A stretch of DNA of 64,000 nt from Leucobacter insecticola (GCF_011382965.1 NZ_CP049934.1:2480001-2544000), one strand, 5' to 3'. Positions 17,972 through 28,138 are shown, counted from the stretch's first letter. Numbers and translations are program-made. The notes: generated by a model from the sequence alone, not told the origin.

Positions 17972-19513
17972 TCACCGAGGGCGGATCGTGGGCAGGCCGA
18001 GACTGACTGTTCCCGCGCCGTCGCTCGTCGCAGCGGCGGGAACGCCGCAACTTTCGGCCTGACGGCGATCATAAGCATCGCCCGCACGGGTACGCCGCAG
18101 CGCATACACGCCTGGCACCTCGTCAGCGATAGAGAAGAAGGGAGCCGCTGCCGTGATCTGGACCGTCACGATATCGCCCGGACGCGGCACCTCAGCACCC
18201 TCGGGCACGGCAAAGTGAACGAGGCGGTTGTCTTCGGCGCGGCCGGACAGCCGGTGCCGAGCAGAGTCCTTCTTGCCCTCGCTCACCGACACAAGCACCT
18301 GCACGGTCTGGCCGATCTGCGCCTCGTTCTCTTCGAGTGAGATCTTCTCCTGCAACTCCATCAGGCGGACATATCGTTCTTGCACGACACTCTTCGGGAC
18401 CTGATTCGGCATCGTCGCCGCGGGAGTGCCCGGGCGAATCGAATACTGAAAGGTAAAGGCACTCGAGAATCTTGAAGCCTCGACAACGCGCATGGTGTCT
18501 TCGAAATCTTCGTCGGTCTCGCCCGGGAACCCAACGATAATGTCGGTCGTGATTGCCGCGTTCGGGATCCGCTCACGCACGGCATCCAAGATCCCGAGGA
18601 ACTTCTTTGAGCGGTAGGAGCGCTTCATTGATTTCAGGATCGCGTCGGAGCCCGACTGCAGCGGCATATGTAGCGATGGCATCACGTTCGGGGTTTCGGC
18701 CATCGCTGCGATCACGTCCTCGGTGAACGCTGCAGGGTGCGGGCTCGTGAAGCGCACCCGCTCGAGGCCTTCGATGTCACCCATCGCTCGGAGCAGCTTG
18801 CTGAAGGCCTGACGGTCACCAAACTCGACGCCGTAGGTGTTGACGTTTTGCCCGAGCAGCGTGATCTCGATCGCCCCGTCGTCGACGAGCGCCTGCACCT
18901 CGGCGAGCACGTCTCCTGGGCGGCGATCTTTCTCTTTGCCGCGGAGCGCCGGCACGATGCAGAAGGTGCAGGTGTTGTTGCACCCAACCGAGATAGACAC
19001 CCAACCACTCGCAGCCGAGTCGCGCTTTGTGGGGAGCGTTGACGGGAAGACCTCGAGGGATTCTAGGATCTCAACCTGGGCTTCTTCGTTGTGACGGGCC
19101 CGTTCAAGCAGCGCGGGAAGCGAGCCCATGTTGTGCGTGCCAAACACGACGTCCACCCAGGGCGCTTTCTCGACGATGACGCCCTGGTCCTTTTGCGCGA
19201 GGCAACCGCCCACAGCGATCTGCATGCCCTCGCGCTCCCGCTTGACGCTCGCGAGGTAGCCGAGGTTGCCGTAAAGCTTGTTTGCCGCGTTTTCCCGCAC
19301 CGCGCAGGTGTTGATCACGACAACATCGGCCTGCTCCGCGTCTTCTGCAGCGACATAGCCAGCGGCCTCGAGCGATCCGGACAGCCGTTCGGAATCGTGC
19401 ACGTTCATCTGGCAGCCGAGTGTGCGCACGGAATAGCTGCGCGGGCTTCCGTCGGGACGCAGCGCCGCCGGTGAGCGGTCAATCACTGTCGAAGATGATG
19501 CTGCAAGACTCAT
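17972..19513 (-). CDS. miaB: tRNA-2-methylthio-N6-dimethylallyladenosine synthase MiaB
   Basis: A 513-residue radical-SAM methylthiotransferase acting on i6A37 of tRNA. The N-terminal domain binds an auxiliary [4Fe-4S] cluster through C34, C70 and C104. The radical-SAM cluster binds C178, C182 and C185 ([14 protein letters not shown]). A C-terminal TRAM domain (~385-450) follows. The last ~60 residues are an actinobacterial tail of unknown role. It is first of the miaB-miaA pair, with recX upstream after a 46-base gap. Confidence 0.94.
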   Translation of the reverse strand: MSLAASSSTVIDRSPAALRPDGSPRSYSVRTLGCQMNVHDSERLSGSLEAAGYVAAEDAEQADVVVINTCAVRENAANKLYGNLGYLASVKREREGMQIAVGGCLAQKDQGVIVEKAPWVDVVFGTHNMGSLPALLERARHNEEAQVEILESLEVFPSTLPTKRDSAASGWVSISVGCNNTCTFCIVPALRGKEKDRRPGDVLAEVQALVDDGAIEITLLGQNVNTYGVEFGDRQAFSKLLRAMGDIEGLERVRFTSPHPAAFTEDVIAAMAETPNVMPSLHMPLQSGSDAILKSMKRSYRSKKFLGILDAVRERIPNAAITTDIIVGFPGETDEDFEDTMRVVEASRFSSAFTFQYSIRPGTPAATMPNQVPKSVVQERYVRLMELQEKISLEENEAQIGQTVQVLVSVSEGKKDSARHRLSGRAEDNRLVHFAVPEGAEVPRPGDIVTVQITAAAPFFSIADEVPGVYALRRTRAGDAYDRRQAESCGVPAAATSDGAGTVSLGLPTIRPR

Positions 19514-19559
19514 GGGGTCAATTCTAGTGGTGCCTGGGGTTCTAGATCTTGGGAGTCAC

Positions 19560-20408
19560 TTAACGAAAACGGACGCCACCAGAAGCGCCTCCGAACGCAC
19601 CGCGTGAGCCGTTGCCATCCAGCGCATCACGCACGGCGCGCGTGGCGTGTTCCCCTGACCAGCCTCGCCTGGCAAGGAAACCGAGGAGGCGACGTTCGGC
19701 GGTCTGCCGGTCGAGATCACGCATGCTCCGCGCCCGGTCGGCTGCGGTCTGGCGCAGTAACGCCAGCTCCTCATCGTCGTCGAGCTCAGCGAGCGCGGTA
19801 TCGATCGCCGCGTCGCTGAGTTTACGTTCACGAAGTTTCACTCGAATCTGTGACTTGCTGGCGCGCTTTGCGTCGCGAAGCTTCTCCGTCAAGAATCGTG
19901 CGAGTCCAACGTCGTCAAGATAGAGGCTCTGTTCGAACTCGGCAATCACCGTGTCAACCGCGGCAGGGTCGTGCCCGAGGAGCAGCAAATCGTGGCGCAG
20001 TTCACCGCTCGATTTTGCCTTGCGGGCGAGCAGCCGAACCCCGTCCTCGTTGGCGCTCCGTTCAGGCCCCGAGTCTTCCGCCGCTTCGGGCGCGGTCTGC
20101 GGGGTCTGCAGTGTCTGTGGGGTCTTCGGCGTCTGCAGTGTCTGCGGGTTCTGCGAGCTCTGCTGGATTTGCGACGCGGGGAATACACCACGCAGCACCT
20201 CGGCTCCAGCAGGAACTTCGGCGACCGCTCTGCGCGGTGTGGCAGGCTCGGGCCCGGCCTCGCGCTCAGCGGGTGAACCCCCTGCGGTCACGCGCGAGGT
20301 GTTCTGCTGTAACAGCGATCGAAGTTCGATCACCTCCGCGAGGTCTGCGCGGTCCTCTCCCGATGGGCGTGACTCCCCGTCGGGAGAGGGCAAAAAACGC
20401 ACAGCCAT
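19560..20408 (-). CDS. recX: Regulatory protein RecX with a long repeat-bearing N-terminal extension
   Basis: A 282-residue RecX, which binds RecA filaments and limits recombinase activity. The conserved RecX three-helix repeats occupy about residues 125-270 (ARKAKSSGELRHDLLLLGHD, LDDVGLARFLTEKLRDAKRASKSQI, and RRLLGFLARRGWSGEHATRAV). The first ~120 residues are extra, disordered-looking, and include a Gln-Thr-Pro tract (QTLQTPKTPQTLQTPQT). It starts six bases after recA and is surely co-transcribed with it. Confidence 0.88.
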   Translation of the reverse strand: MAVRFLPSPDGESRPSGEDRADLAEVIELRSLLQQNTSRVTAGGSPAEREAGPEPATPRRAVAEVPAGAEVLRGVFPASQIQQSSQNPQTLQTPKTPQTLQTPQTAPEAAEDSGPERSANEDGVRLLARKAKSSGELRHDLLLLGHDPAAVDTVIAEFEQSLYLDDVGLARFLTEKLRDAKRASKSQIRVKLRERKLSDAAIDTALAELDDDEELALLRQTAADRARSMRDLDRQTAERRLLGFLARRGWSGEHATRAVRDALDGNGSRGAFGGASGGVRFR

Positions 20409-20414
20409 AGTGAC

Positions 20415-21523
20415 CTAGGCGCTCGCGCGCTTGCTCGTCTCGGCTGGCGTCTCGGCCTTGTCCGCGACTGCCTTACCCTCAGCACCGGCAAGCGTTGCCA
20501 CCGGAGCCGAGTCTTCTGCTTCCTTACGTCCGTTGACGCCGAGCTTCGTAAGAATCTTCTCTTCGATCTCGTTGGCGATATCGGCGTGCTGAATGAGGAA
20601 GCGGCGGGCGTTCTCCATGCCCTGTCCCAGCTGGTCACCCTCATAGGTAAACCAGGCGCCACTCTTCTTGATGAAACCCTGCTCAACTCCGTAGTCAATC
20701 AGCGACCCTCGCGGGAGATACCGACGCCGTAGATAATGTCGAACTCAGCCTGTTTGAAGGGCGGGGCCATTTTGTTCTTCACGACCTTCACCCGCGTGCG
20801 GTTACCAACGGCATCTGCGCCGTCTTTCAAGGTCTGGATGCGACGAATATCGAGGCGCACCGACGCGTAGAACTTCAGCGCTTTACCACCCGCAGTGGTC
20901 TCGGGGCTGCCAAAGAACACGCCGATCTTCTCGCGCAACTGGTTGATGAAGATGCAGGTGGTGTTGGTCGAGCTGAGGCTGCCCGTGATCTTACGCAGCG
21001 CCTGAGACATCAGACGTGCCTGCAGACCCACGTGGCTGTCGCCCATTTCGCCGTCAATCTCGGCCTTGGGAACGAGCGCAGCGACAGAGTCAATAACCAC
21101 CAGGTCGACTGATCCGGAGCGAATCAGCATGTCTGCGATTTCGAGTGCCTGCTCGCCGGTGTCTGGCTGGGCGACCAGCAGGGCGTCGATGTCTACACCG
21201 AGCTTCTTCGCGTATTCCGGATCAAGCGCGTGCTCCGCGTCGATGAAGGCGGCAATGCCGCCCGCACGCTGCGCGTTTGCGATCGCGTGCAGGGTCAGCG
21301 TGGTCTTACCTGAGGATTCAGGACCATAGATCTCGACCACGCGACCACGCGGGAGCCCGCCAATACCCAGCGCAACGTCGAGGGCAACCGAGCCGGTCGG
21401 AATTACTTCAACGGGAGCACGCTCTTCGCTCCCCATGCGCATGATGGCACCCTTGCCAAAGTTTCGGTCGATCTGGGCGAGGGCTGCTTCGAGTGATTTT
21501 TCACGATCTTTGGGTGATGCCAT
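20415..21523 (-). pseudogene. recA: Recombinase RecA, one frameshift as sequenced
   Basis: RecA forms filaments on ssDNA, catalyses strand exchange and triggers LexA cleavage. Start ATG 21523 ([10 protein letters not shown]) has an AAGGAG site. Walker A is GPESSGKT (67-74), with [16 protein letters not shown] and the [18 protein letters not shown] region. The frame runs cleanly to YGVGISREG, then breaks at the G run 20706-20708; one added G restores [16 protein letters not shown] and the tail [20 protein letters not shown] ending at 20415. A broken recA would be severe, and the defect matches the window-wide error pattern. Confidence 0.9.
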
Positions 21524-21721
21524 GATGTGCTCCTTCGTTGTGCGCGGCGGTGCCGCTGGGTTGCTGCCTAAAGACTGTCTAGGCCACGAATACTCGTGAC
21601 AGACAAGGCACGGGTTACCAACAAGCCCAACCCTAAAACGCACCACCGACATTCACGGCCGGGTAGCTACATCTGTGGATAAGAATCTTGCGAGTTCGCC
21701 TGTGGACGAAGGTAGCATTAC

Positions 21722-21737
21722 TCGAACACATATTCGA
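21722..21737. promoter_or_regulatory. Predicted LexA (SOS) box of recA
   Basis: TCGAACACATATTCGA is one base from the mycobacterial consensus TCGAACACATGTTCGA and is nearly palindromic. It lies 199 bases upstream of the recA ATG, between the DUF3046 stop and recA, as expected for SOS control of recA-recX. Confidence 0.8.
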
Positions 21738-21777
21738 ATACCGACTCGGCGTGTCGATCCCAGATTCAGCTACAGCC

Positions 21778-21999
21778 TTAGCTTTGGGGATCCCGAAGCC
21801 CTCGGCCGTGGCGACGCTCGACCGGCACATCGAGGTCAACACACAGCGCCTGCCACACCTCGCGCGGTGCCACGCCACGCTCAAGAGCCTCCTGCGCTGT
21901 ACCACCGAGGGCCGTCAGCCAGTGATCCCGGAGCAACACCCCCGCATACTCAGCCCCAAACTCAGAGGCGCAGGCGCGTCGAAACTCACTCAGCCGCAC
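21778..21999 (-). CDS. DUF3046 family protein
   Basis: A 73-residue protein of the actinobacterial DUF3046 family, almost always found next to recA. It shows the family pattern RLSEFRRACASEFG, VLLRDHWLTALGG, and VAPREVWQALCVDLDVP ending in an Arg-rich tail. The open frame extends to 22020, but GTG 21999 is preferred because a GGGAGGTG site lies upstream and the family starts MRLSEF. Function unknown. Confidence 0.85.
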   Translation of the reverse strand: MRLSEFRRACASEFGAEYAGVLLRDHWLTALGGTAQEALERGVAPREVWQALCVDLDVPVERRHGRGLRDPQS

Positions 22000-22021
22000 A
22001 GCGCACCTCCCCGCGGTCACA

Positions 22022-22060
22022 ACAGAGCGCCCCGCCCCAAAACGGGGCCGGGCGCTCTGT
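22022..22060 (-). terminator. Stem-loop terminator after clgR
   Basis: An inverted repeat (ACAGAGCGCC...GGCGCTCTGT with an inner CCCC-AAAA-GGGG stem) lies 21 bases beyond the clgR stop. There is no U-tract, common in high-GC actinobacteria. Confidence 0.6.
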
Positions 22061-22080
22061 CACGACGATATGTTCGTGAA

Positions 22081-22401
22081 TTATGAGACCAGCACGGGAG
22101 CGTATCCCGTCATGAGTTCCGCCGGAACCGTGTCGGGCACCCGTCCGGAAAGCGGGCTCGTAAGGCCTTCGACGACCGCAAGCCGCTCACTGACTTCACC
22201 CATAATGACCGAAAGGGGGGTGTCGAGGGCATCGGCTACGGCAGCAAGGATCTCGCTCGATGCTTCCTTTTGGCCTCGCTCAACCTCACTCAGATACCCG
22301 AGTGCCACGCTCGCTTCGCCGGCGATCTGTCGAAGCGTGCGCCCTTTTTGCAAGCGGAAGTCACGCAGAACGTCACCGATCTCTTGACGCATCAGCACCA
22401 T
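22081..22401 (-). CDS. clgR: XRE-family regulator, ClgR-like
   Basis: A 106-residue helix-turn-helix protein. The XRE domain spans ~5-65 (VLRDFRLQKGRTLRQIAGEA, then LGYLSEVERGQKEASSEIL). ClgR activates clp protease genes and related stress genes in actinobacteria and is itself a Clp substrate. The position, directly downstream of pgsA-cinA and upstream of recA, matches clgR in corynebacteria and mycobacteria. ATG 22401 follows a strong GAGGAGG site. The C-terminus ends in hydrophobic residues (APVLVS), compatible with ClpX-type recognition, though that is inference. Confidence 0.85.
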   Translation of the reverse strand: MVLMRQEIGDVLRDFRLQKGRTLRQIAGEASVALGYLSEVERGQKEASSEILAAVADALDTPLSVIMGEVSERLAVVEGLTSPLSGRVPDTVPAELMTGYAPVLVS

Positions 22402-22576
22402 GCGAATCCTCCTCATAACTTGCACAGCCCGCGGGCTATGCCTCCACCTTACCCGCTTGGCCACTCACATGACCTGCGGGATACCAACCCAGTTTGACTG
22501 GCATCACTGGGAATAACCCCGAGGATACCCCGTCTATTCCTGAAACTTTGCTGAACTTGAGCGAAGGGGACTCAAG

Positions 22577-23113
22577 TTACGTCATGTTTCGGCGATCCGC
22601 GGCCAACAATACGTCAATCGCCACCCGAAGCGCGGCCGCAACGGAGGCCGCGCGGATCGTGCCACGATCCCCCGTAAGTGTCAACTGCTCGGTGCACGAT
22701 TCATCACCAAAACTCACAGCAATCCAGACGACGCCCGCTGGCTGGCCGCTCTGCGGATCGGGATCCGGACCCGCGACCCCCGTGGTCGCAATCCCCAAGT
22801 CGACTCCCCCAGGGCGCCCGGGCACCGCGCACGCAGCACGCACGCCACGCGCCATCTGCCTGGCAACTTCCGCATCGACCGGGCCACGCTCGCGCAGGAT
22901 CCCCGCCTCGACTCCAAGAAGCGTGTGTTTCAGAGCAGTGTCGTACGCGACAACGCCCCCAGCAAATGCTCGTGACGCGCCGGGGACCGACACGAGCGCC
23001 GCCGCGAGAAGCCCGCCAGTCAGAGACTCCGCAACGGCGATCTTCACGTCGCGGGCAACCGACAGCGCGAGCAACTGTTCGCACAGCACCTGCACCTCGT
23101 CGCTATTCCTCAC
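22577..23113 (-). CDS. cinA: CinA C-terminal domain protein (nicotinamide-nucleotide amidohydrolase type)
   Basis: A 178-residue stand-alone CinA C-terminal domain (PncC type), which deamidates NMN to NaMN in pyridine nucleotide recycling. Family motifs are visible: KIAVAESLTGGLLAAAL near the N-terminus, GGVVAYDTALKHTLLGV, then GIATTGVAGPDPDPQSGQPAG. The N-terminal MoCF-like domain of long CinA proteins is absent, as usual here. GTG start at 23113, ten bases after pgsA. Enzyme activity is inferred from the family. Confidence 0.88.
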   Translation of the reverse strand: MRNSDEVQVLCEQLLALSVARDVKIAVAESLTGGLLAAALVSVPGASRAFAGGVVAYDTALKHTLLGVEAGILRERGPVDAEVARQMARGVRAACAVPGRPGGVDLGIATTGVAGPDPDPQSGQPAGVVWIAVSFGDESCTEQLTLTGDRGTIRAASVAAALRVAIDVLLAADRRNMT

Positions 23114-23123
23114 CGCGCGCTCG

Positions 23124-23711
23124 TCACTGACTCGATTTCCGAGAGCGGACGTAGCCGACGATATAGTCGATCCCGCTCGCGACCGTGAGGACGACCGCGA
23201 TCGTCATCGTGATGATGTTCGCCCACTCGGCGATGGGAGCCGCGGCACCCATCACACTTGCGAGCGGCAGCAGCGCAAGGGTGATCGCCACCGACTGCGC
23301 GACGGTCTTCAGTTTTCCCATCCAGGCCGCCGCTACCACAACATCGTGTGCCACGATCAGCCGATGGATCGTGATACCGATCTCGCGTACGAGCACGACG
23401 AGGGTGATCCACCACGGCAGCTCATGCAAGATCGACAGGGCGATGAGTGCCGCGCCCGTCAGCACCTTGTCGGCGATGGGGTCGAGTAGCTTGCCGAGAT
23501 CGGTGACGAGTCCGCGCGAACGCGCCAGATAGCCGTCCCACGCATCGGTCGCGATCGCCACGACAAAAAAAGCGGCCGCTCCCCAGCGCCACGGGCCGAG
23601 CACACCATCATCGGCGAGCAGCATCCAGACAAAGAACGGTGTCGCGATGATCCGCGCGACGGTGATGATGTTGGGCGCGTTCCAATTGCTCGGTTTCGCG
23701 GCCTCGTTCAT
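23124..23711 (-). CDS. pgsA: CDP-diacylglycerol--glycerol-3-phosphate 3-phosphatidyltransferase
   Basis: A 195-residue membrane enzyme making phosphatidylglycerol phosphate, the precursor of phosphatidylglycerol and cardiolipin. The CDP-alcohol phosphatidyltransferase motif DG-x2-AR-x8-G-x3-D-x3-D is present in WDGYLARSRGLVTDLGKLLD. About five membrane helices. ATG 23711 ([10 protein letters not shown]) overlaps the repaired ftsK stop as TGATG; the frame also stays open to 23735, but that lead lies inside ftsK. Confidence 0.9.
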   Translation of the reverse strand: MNEAAKPSNWNAPNIITVARIIATPFFVWMLLADDGVLGPWRWGAAAFFVVAIATDAWDGYLARSRGLVTDLGKLLDPIADKVLTGAALIALSILHELPWWITLVVLVREIGITIHRLIVAHDVVVAAAWMGKLKTVAQSVAITLALLPLASVMGAAAPIAEWANIITMTIAVVLTVASGIDYIVGYVRSRKSSQ

Positions 23712-26598
23712 CACTCGCGACCCGTCAACTGCCATGCGTCTTCGTCAGGCTCATCGTCATCATCCGGAAGCGTTGACTGGAATTTCGCAACGGGATCGTC
23801 GTAGCGTTCGTCGGAGTAGTCGTCGAAGTCGGGGGCAGAATCCTGTAGCGGCTCAATCACGTCAGTAATCACGCCGGTGGCGGCAAAGTCGTTCGTCTGC
23901 GCTTCTGCTGGCGGCGGAGCAGGCTGGGAAGCTTGCGGGGCAGCCTGGGCAGGCTGGGGGCCGCCAGCGTGGGGGCCGGGGTGCCCTTGATCCGCCCGAG
24001 CACCTCGGGCAGCTGATCCGGGGTGACCAGCACGTCTCGGGCCTTGGAACCCTCAGAGGGCCCGACGATGTCGCGGGACTCCATAAGGTCCATGAGTCGA
24101 CCGGCCTTCGCGAAACCCACGCGCAGCTTGCGCTGCAGCATCGAGGTGGATCCGAACTGCGAAGTGACCACCAGTTCGACGGCCGCAATCAGCACATCAA
24201 GATCGTCGCCGATGTCGGCGTCGATTTCCCGCTTCTCCACGACCTGCATGACGTCGGGGCGGTACTCGGGCCGCGCCTGCGCCTTGACGTGGGCGACGAC
24301 TCGCTGGATTTCCTCTTCTTCGACCCAGGCGCCCTGCACGCGCAGCGCGGTCGAGCTGCCCATGGGCAGGAAGAGCCCGTCGCCCTGGCCGATGAGGCGA
24401 TCCGCGCCGGGTTGATCCAGGATCACGCGGGAGTCGGTTACCGAGGCCACGGCAAACGCGAGGCGGCTCGGCACGTTGGCCTTAATGAGACCGGTGACGA
24501 CGTCGACCGAGGGGCGCTGGGTCGCGAGCACGAGGTGAATGCCCGAGGCGCGGGCAAGCTGCGTGATGCGCACGATCGAGTCTTCGACGTCGCGCGGCGC
24601 CACCATCATGAGGTCGGCGAGCTCGTCGACGACCACGAGGAGGTAGGGGTAGGGCTTCAGCACGCGCTGGCTGCCCTCGGGTAGCACGATCCCGCCCGAG
24701 CGAACGGCCTTGTTGAATTCGTCGATGTGCTTAAACCCGAAGCTTTCGAGGTCGTCGTAGCGCATGTCCATCTCTTTCACGACCCACTGCAGCGCCTCGG
24801 CCGCTTTCTTCGGGTTCGTGATGATGGGGGTGATGAGGTGGGGCACACCCTGGTAGATCGTGAGCTCCACGCGTTTCGGATCGACCAGCACCATGCGCAC
24901 TTCAGCGGGAGTAGACCGCATGAGGAGACTCGTGATCATCGAGTTCACGAAGCTCGACTTACCGGAGCCCGTGGATCCCGCAACGAGAAGGTGTGGCATC
25001 TTCGCGAGGTTCGCAACCACGAAACCACCGGAAACGTCTTTGCCGACGCCGATCGTGAGGGGGTGGGTGGCGCGCTGAGACTTGGGCGAACGGAGCACGT
25101 CACCAAGGGCCACGTTTTCGCGATCCTTGTTCGGGATCTCGATGCCGATCGCACTCTTGCCCGGAATGGGCGAGAGGATCCGTACCTCGTTCGATGCGAC
25201 GGCGTACGAGAGGTTGCGCGATAGCGCCGTCACCTTCTCGACCTTCACACCCGGGCCGAGCTCTACCTCATACTGGGTGACCGTGGGGCCGCGCGAGAAG
25301 CCCGTCACTCGCGCATCGACTTTGAACTCCTCGAAGACTCGCGCGATCGCCGCCATGATGATGTCGTTGGCCTCGGTCTGCACTTTCGGCGGGTCTCCCG
25401 CGGAAAGGGTCGACTGGTCGGGCAAGTGGTATTCGGCCTGCACCGGGGCGTGCGGAGGTGCCACCACGAACGGGGTGGTGGGGGCGGCTTCGATCAGCTG
25501 CCCGTCCGACAACTCGGTTGTTACCGAGGATCCGTCCCACGAATCGTCTCCCAGCCCTGAGGCGGGGGTCACCCCGGCCGCCTGAACCACGGCTTCGACG
25601 TCTTCAAGCTCACCAAAGAGGTCGGTCAGTACATCGGTTTCAGGATCGGGCGTCAACGCAGAATCGAAGGCGCTGCTCCGATCGACCACGGTGCCGTCCA
25701 GCACGCTGTCGAGGGCGTCTTTGTCTCCGGCGTACTCAGGATCTTCCTCACGCCCCGAACTCGTGCGGCGCCACCACGGCAGCGATCCACCATCGTCGGG
25801 CTGCTCATCGAGATCAAAGAGCGCATCGTCCTTCTTGCTGCGACGAGGCTTGGACTGGTCCGACTGTACCGCCCTCTCTTCATCAGCCTGGGGCAGGTTC
25901 ACCCCGAAGAGGAACGCGTACGCCTCGCGGAGGCGCTGGACAATGCGGCCGGGCGGGGTTTTCGTGATGATGAGCACGGAGAACGCAAGCAGGAGCGACA
26001 GCACCGGCGTCGCCACCCAGATGGTGAGCGCGAGCAGCGGCGTGCCAACCATCCACCCGAGCAGCCCACCGGCCTCAGCAAGTGCCGGCATGCCCTCGCG
26101 GGGATTGGGATGGCCGCCGTACACGTGCGAAAGCCCCGCGATGCTCGTGATCGCGAGAAATAGCCCGATCGCGATGCGGCGATTGTCGTTCACGCTTGAG
26201 GGATGGTTAAAAAGCCACAGCGCAAAACCCACCATGATGATCGGAAGCCCAAAGGCGACGCGGCCAAAAAGTCCGCCAAAGGTCCAGGCGTCAAGCTGCA
26301 GCGCGACGGGCTGACCGATCAAGAACCATTCGACAACCGCCCCGACGATCGCGAGCAGCACCAGCAGCAGCGGGATACCGTCGCGGCGATCCTCGCTGGC
26401 CAGCGGCTCCAATCGGAAGGCGCGCGCGGCCCCTCCCACGGCGTGAGCGAGCCCATTCCAAGCACGCACGAGCACGCCCTCGGATGGTTCGGCCTCGACG
26501 AGTACCTTCGTTTTTGCGGTCGCCCGAGTGCCCGAGCTGCGGGATCCCCGAGCTGCGGGCTTCCCCGATTTTCCGCGCGACGAAGCTTTTGTTGCCAT
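23711..26598 (-). CDS. ftsK: DNA translocase FtsK, frameshift near the C-terminus
   Basis: A ~960-residue FtsK/SpoIIIE translocase that pumps chromosome ends through the septum. Four to five N-terminal membrane helices (~50-210), a Pro/acidic linker, a motor domain with Walker A GSTGSGKS and Walker [14 protein letters not shown], and a gamma winged-helix domain ([26 protein letters not shown]). As sequenced the frame ends early at 23869, but one base added in the G run near 23956-23960 restores a tail ([14 protein letters not shown], later [17 protein letters not shown]) ending at 23711, overlapping pgsA. ATG 26598 (MATKASSRG) is preferred over 26628. Confidence 0.88.
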
Positions 26599-26979
26599 GC
26601 GTATAAAGGTACAGGCCACCACTGACACTCACGTCTCACACTGGCGGCGTGCCCGATAACGGTTCCGCCTCACCGCTCCCCGCCGCCCCGCTCGTCCCCG
26701 CCACCCCCACTCGCCCCGCGCCACCCCCACTCATCCCCGCCACCCCCGCTCGCCCCGCTCACCCCGCGAGGTCTCCCAGCGTGTGCGCAGTTTGTTCTTA
26801 AGGGCTCGCATAAGAACGAACTGCGCACACGCCGTGGCAGTTCTGCCGGGTTGCCGCGGCAGAAGATGCTGCCGGGCATTCTCCGCTCACAGGCGCTGAT
26901 ATATCCACGATCCTGCGCGATTCCGAACTCTGTTGTGGATAACCCATTCACGCGCCTCGCGGGGACCAATAATCGTGAA
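26599..26979. other. Intergenic region with C-rich tandem repeats
   Basis: Between ftsK and the DUF559 gene, which diverge. Positions ~26680-26765 hold repeated units of the type CGCCACCCCCACTCGCCCCG. A strong palindrome follows at 26779-26832. No coding potential beyond shadow frames is seen; promoters for both flanking genes should lie here. Confidence 0.6.
26779..26832. repeat. Long palindrome, copy 1 of 3
   Basis: A near-perfect 22-bp inverted repeat (GCGTGTGCGCAG...CTGCGCACACGC) around a 10-base loop. The inner part reads GTTCTTA/TAAGAAC. Two diverged copies lie at 27992 and 28087. Confidence 0.85.
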
Positions 26980-28014
26980 ATGACAAGAACCCCTCTCCCT
27001 CTCGCTTCCAAGCTGCAAGACGCGGCATTCACCGTTGCTACGGGCATCCAGGCGGGCCTCACACGCCAGGCAGTGCGACACCATCGATTCACCAGACCGC
27101 ACCACGGAGTTCGAACACTTCAGACAGCGGTGCCGCACAATGAGCTCGATCGAAAGGAGGCGGAGCGACTCGCACGCGACTACGCCCCACTTCTTCGTCC
27201 CGGCGAAGCATTCAGCCACACGACCGCCCTACTGCTCCTCAGAGTGCCTATACACACTCATCCAGAGCTTCACCTCACGGTCCCGCATCACGTGCCGCAT
27301 GCTCGTGGCAAGAATGTACAAGGACACCGAACCCGTCTGGCTTTCCGCACGATCCCGGGTCGCTCAGGTCTCCCCTGCGTGCCGCACGTGTTGGCACTCA
27401 CGCAGTCAGCGAGGATGCTCAGCTTCAGGGAACTCGTGGTCGCGATCGATCACCTGATCCGGATCCGGGGTCGACGCGGTTCGAGGTGGTCGCTGAGCAC
27501 TCCCGATGCTCTGCACAAGTATTTCCATGACCACGCTGTCCCCGGAGTGGACAGGCTACGCGCCGCACTCGAGATAGCGCGCATCGGCGCCGACTCTCGG
27601 ATGGAGACCCTGATGCACTTCGAGCTCGCACGCATGGGAGTGGACATTCTCGAGATGCAGGGAGAGATCTTTACCGATTCAGGCCAGTGGATCGGGAGAT
27701 TCGACCAGGTGGATCGCGCTGCGAAACGAATCAGCGAGTACGACGGCGAACAGCACCGCACTGACAGGAAGCAGTACCTGCACGACGACAAGCGCCTCGA
27801 TGCCGCCCGTGATGCGGGATGGAAGGTACGACGCTTCCACAAAGAGGACTTTCAGGCTGACGCGCTCGAGGCGACACGAGCGGAGCTGTGCGAGTTTCTG
27901 GAACTTACTCCAAAACCGCTACCCCGACACCTTGCGCCCTATTTCGCCGAACCGCTGCACCTGCCGCGAGCACCGAGAGACACACGCCCCAGCGTGTGCG
28001 CAGATCGTTCTTAA
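26980..28014 (+). CDS. DUF559 / AbiEi-like protein with endonuclease-type domain
   Basis: A 344-residue protein of a family abundant in actinobacteria. The N-terminal ~60 residues look like the winged-helix lead of AbiEi-type antitoxin regulators (FTVATGIQAGLTRQAVRHHR). The C-terminal ~130 residues are a DUF559 domain related to very-short-patch-repair nucleases: METLMHFELARMGV, then a FDQVDRAAKRISEYDGEQHRTDRKQYLHD core with D, E and K-type active-site residues, and GWKVRRFHKEDF. Role uncertain; these are not proven nucleases. ATG 26980 is preferred over the upstream extension to 26851. Its last eight codons run into palindrome copy 2. Confidence 0.7.
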   Translation: MTRTPLPLASKLQDAAFTVATGIQAGLTRQAVRHHRFTRPHHGVRTLQTAVPHNELDRKEAERLARDYAPLLRPGEAFSHTTALLLLRVPIHTHPELHLTVPHHVPHARGKNVQGHRTRLAFRTIPGRSGLPCVPHVLALTQSARMLSFRELVVAIDHLIRIRGRRGSRWSLSTPDALHKYFHDHAVPGVDRLRAALEIARIGADSRMETLMHFELARMGVDILEMQGEIFTDSGQWIGRFDQVDRAAKRISEYDGEQHRTDRKQYLHDDKRLDAARDAGWKVRRFHKEDFQADALEATRAELCEFLELTPKPLPRHLAPYFAEPLHLPRAPRDTRPSVCADRS

Positions 28015-28045
28015 GCGGGCTCATAAGAACAGACTGCGCACACGC
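27992..28045. repeat. Long palindrome, copy 2 of 3
   Basis: Same family as copy 1: GCGTGTGCGCAG at the left arm and CTGCGCACACGC at the right, with inner GTTCTTA/TAAGAAC. It contains the end and stop codon of the DUF559 gene and could act as its terminator. Confidence 0.85.
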
Positions 28046-28086
28046 CAAGGGGAAACGGGATCACGGGATCGAAGACACACGCCCTA

Positions 28087-28138
28087 GCGTGTGCACGGAC
28101 CGTTCTTAAACGGGCCCAAAAGAACAGACTGCGCACAC
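28087..28138. repeat. Long palindrome, copy 3 of 3
   Basis: A more diverged copy (GCGTGTGCACGG left, CTGCGCACAC right, inner GTTCTTAAACGGGCCCAAAAGAAC). It shares the preceding ACACGCCC-TAGCGTG lead with copy 2 and lies 85 bases beyond the convergent femX stop. Confidence 0.75.
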
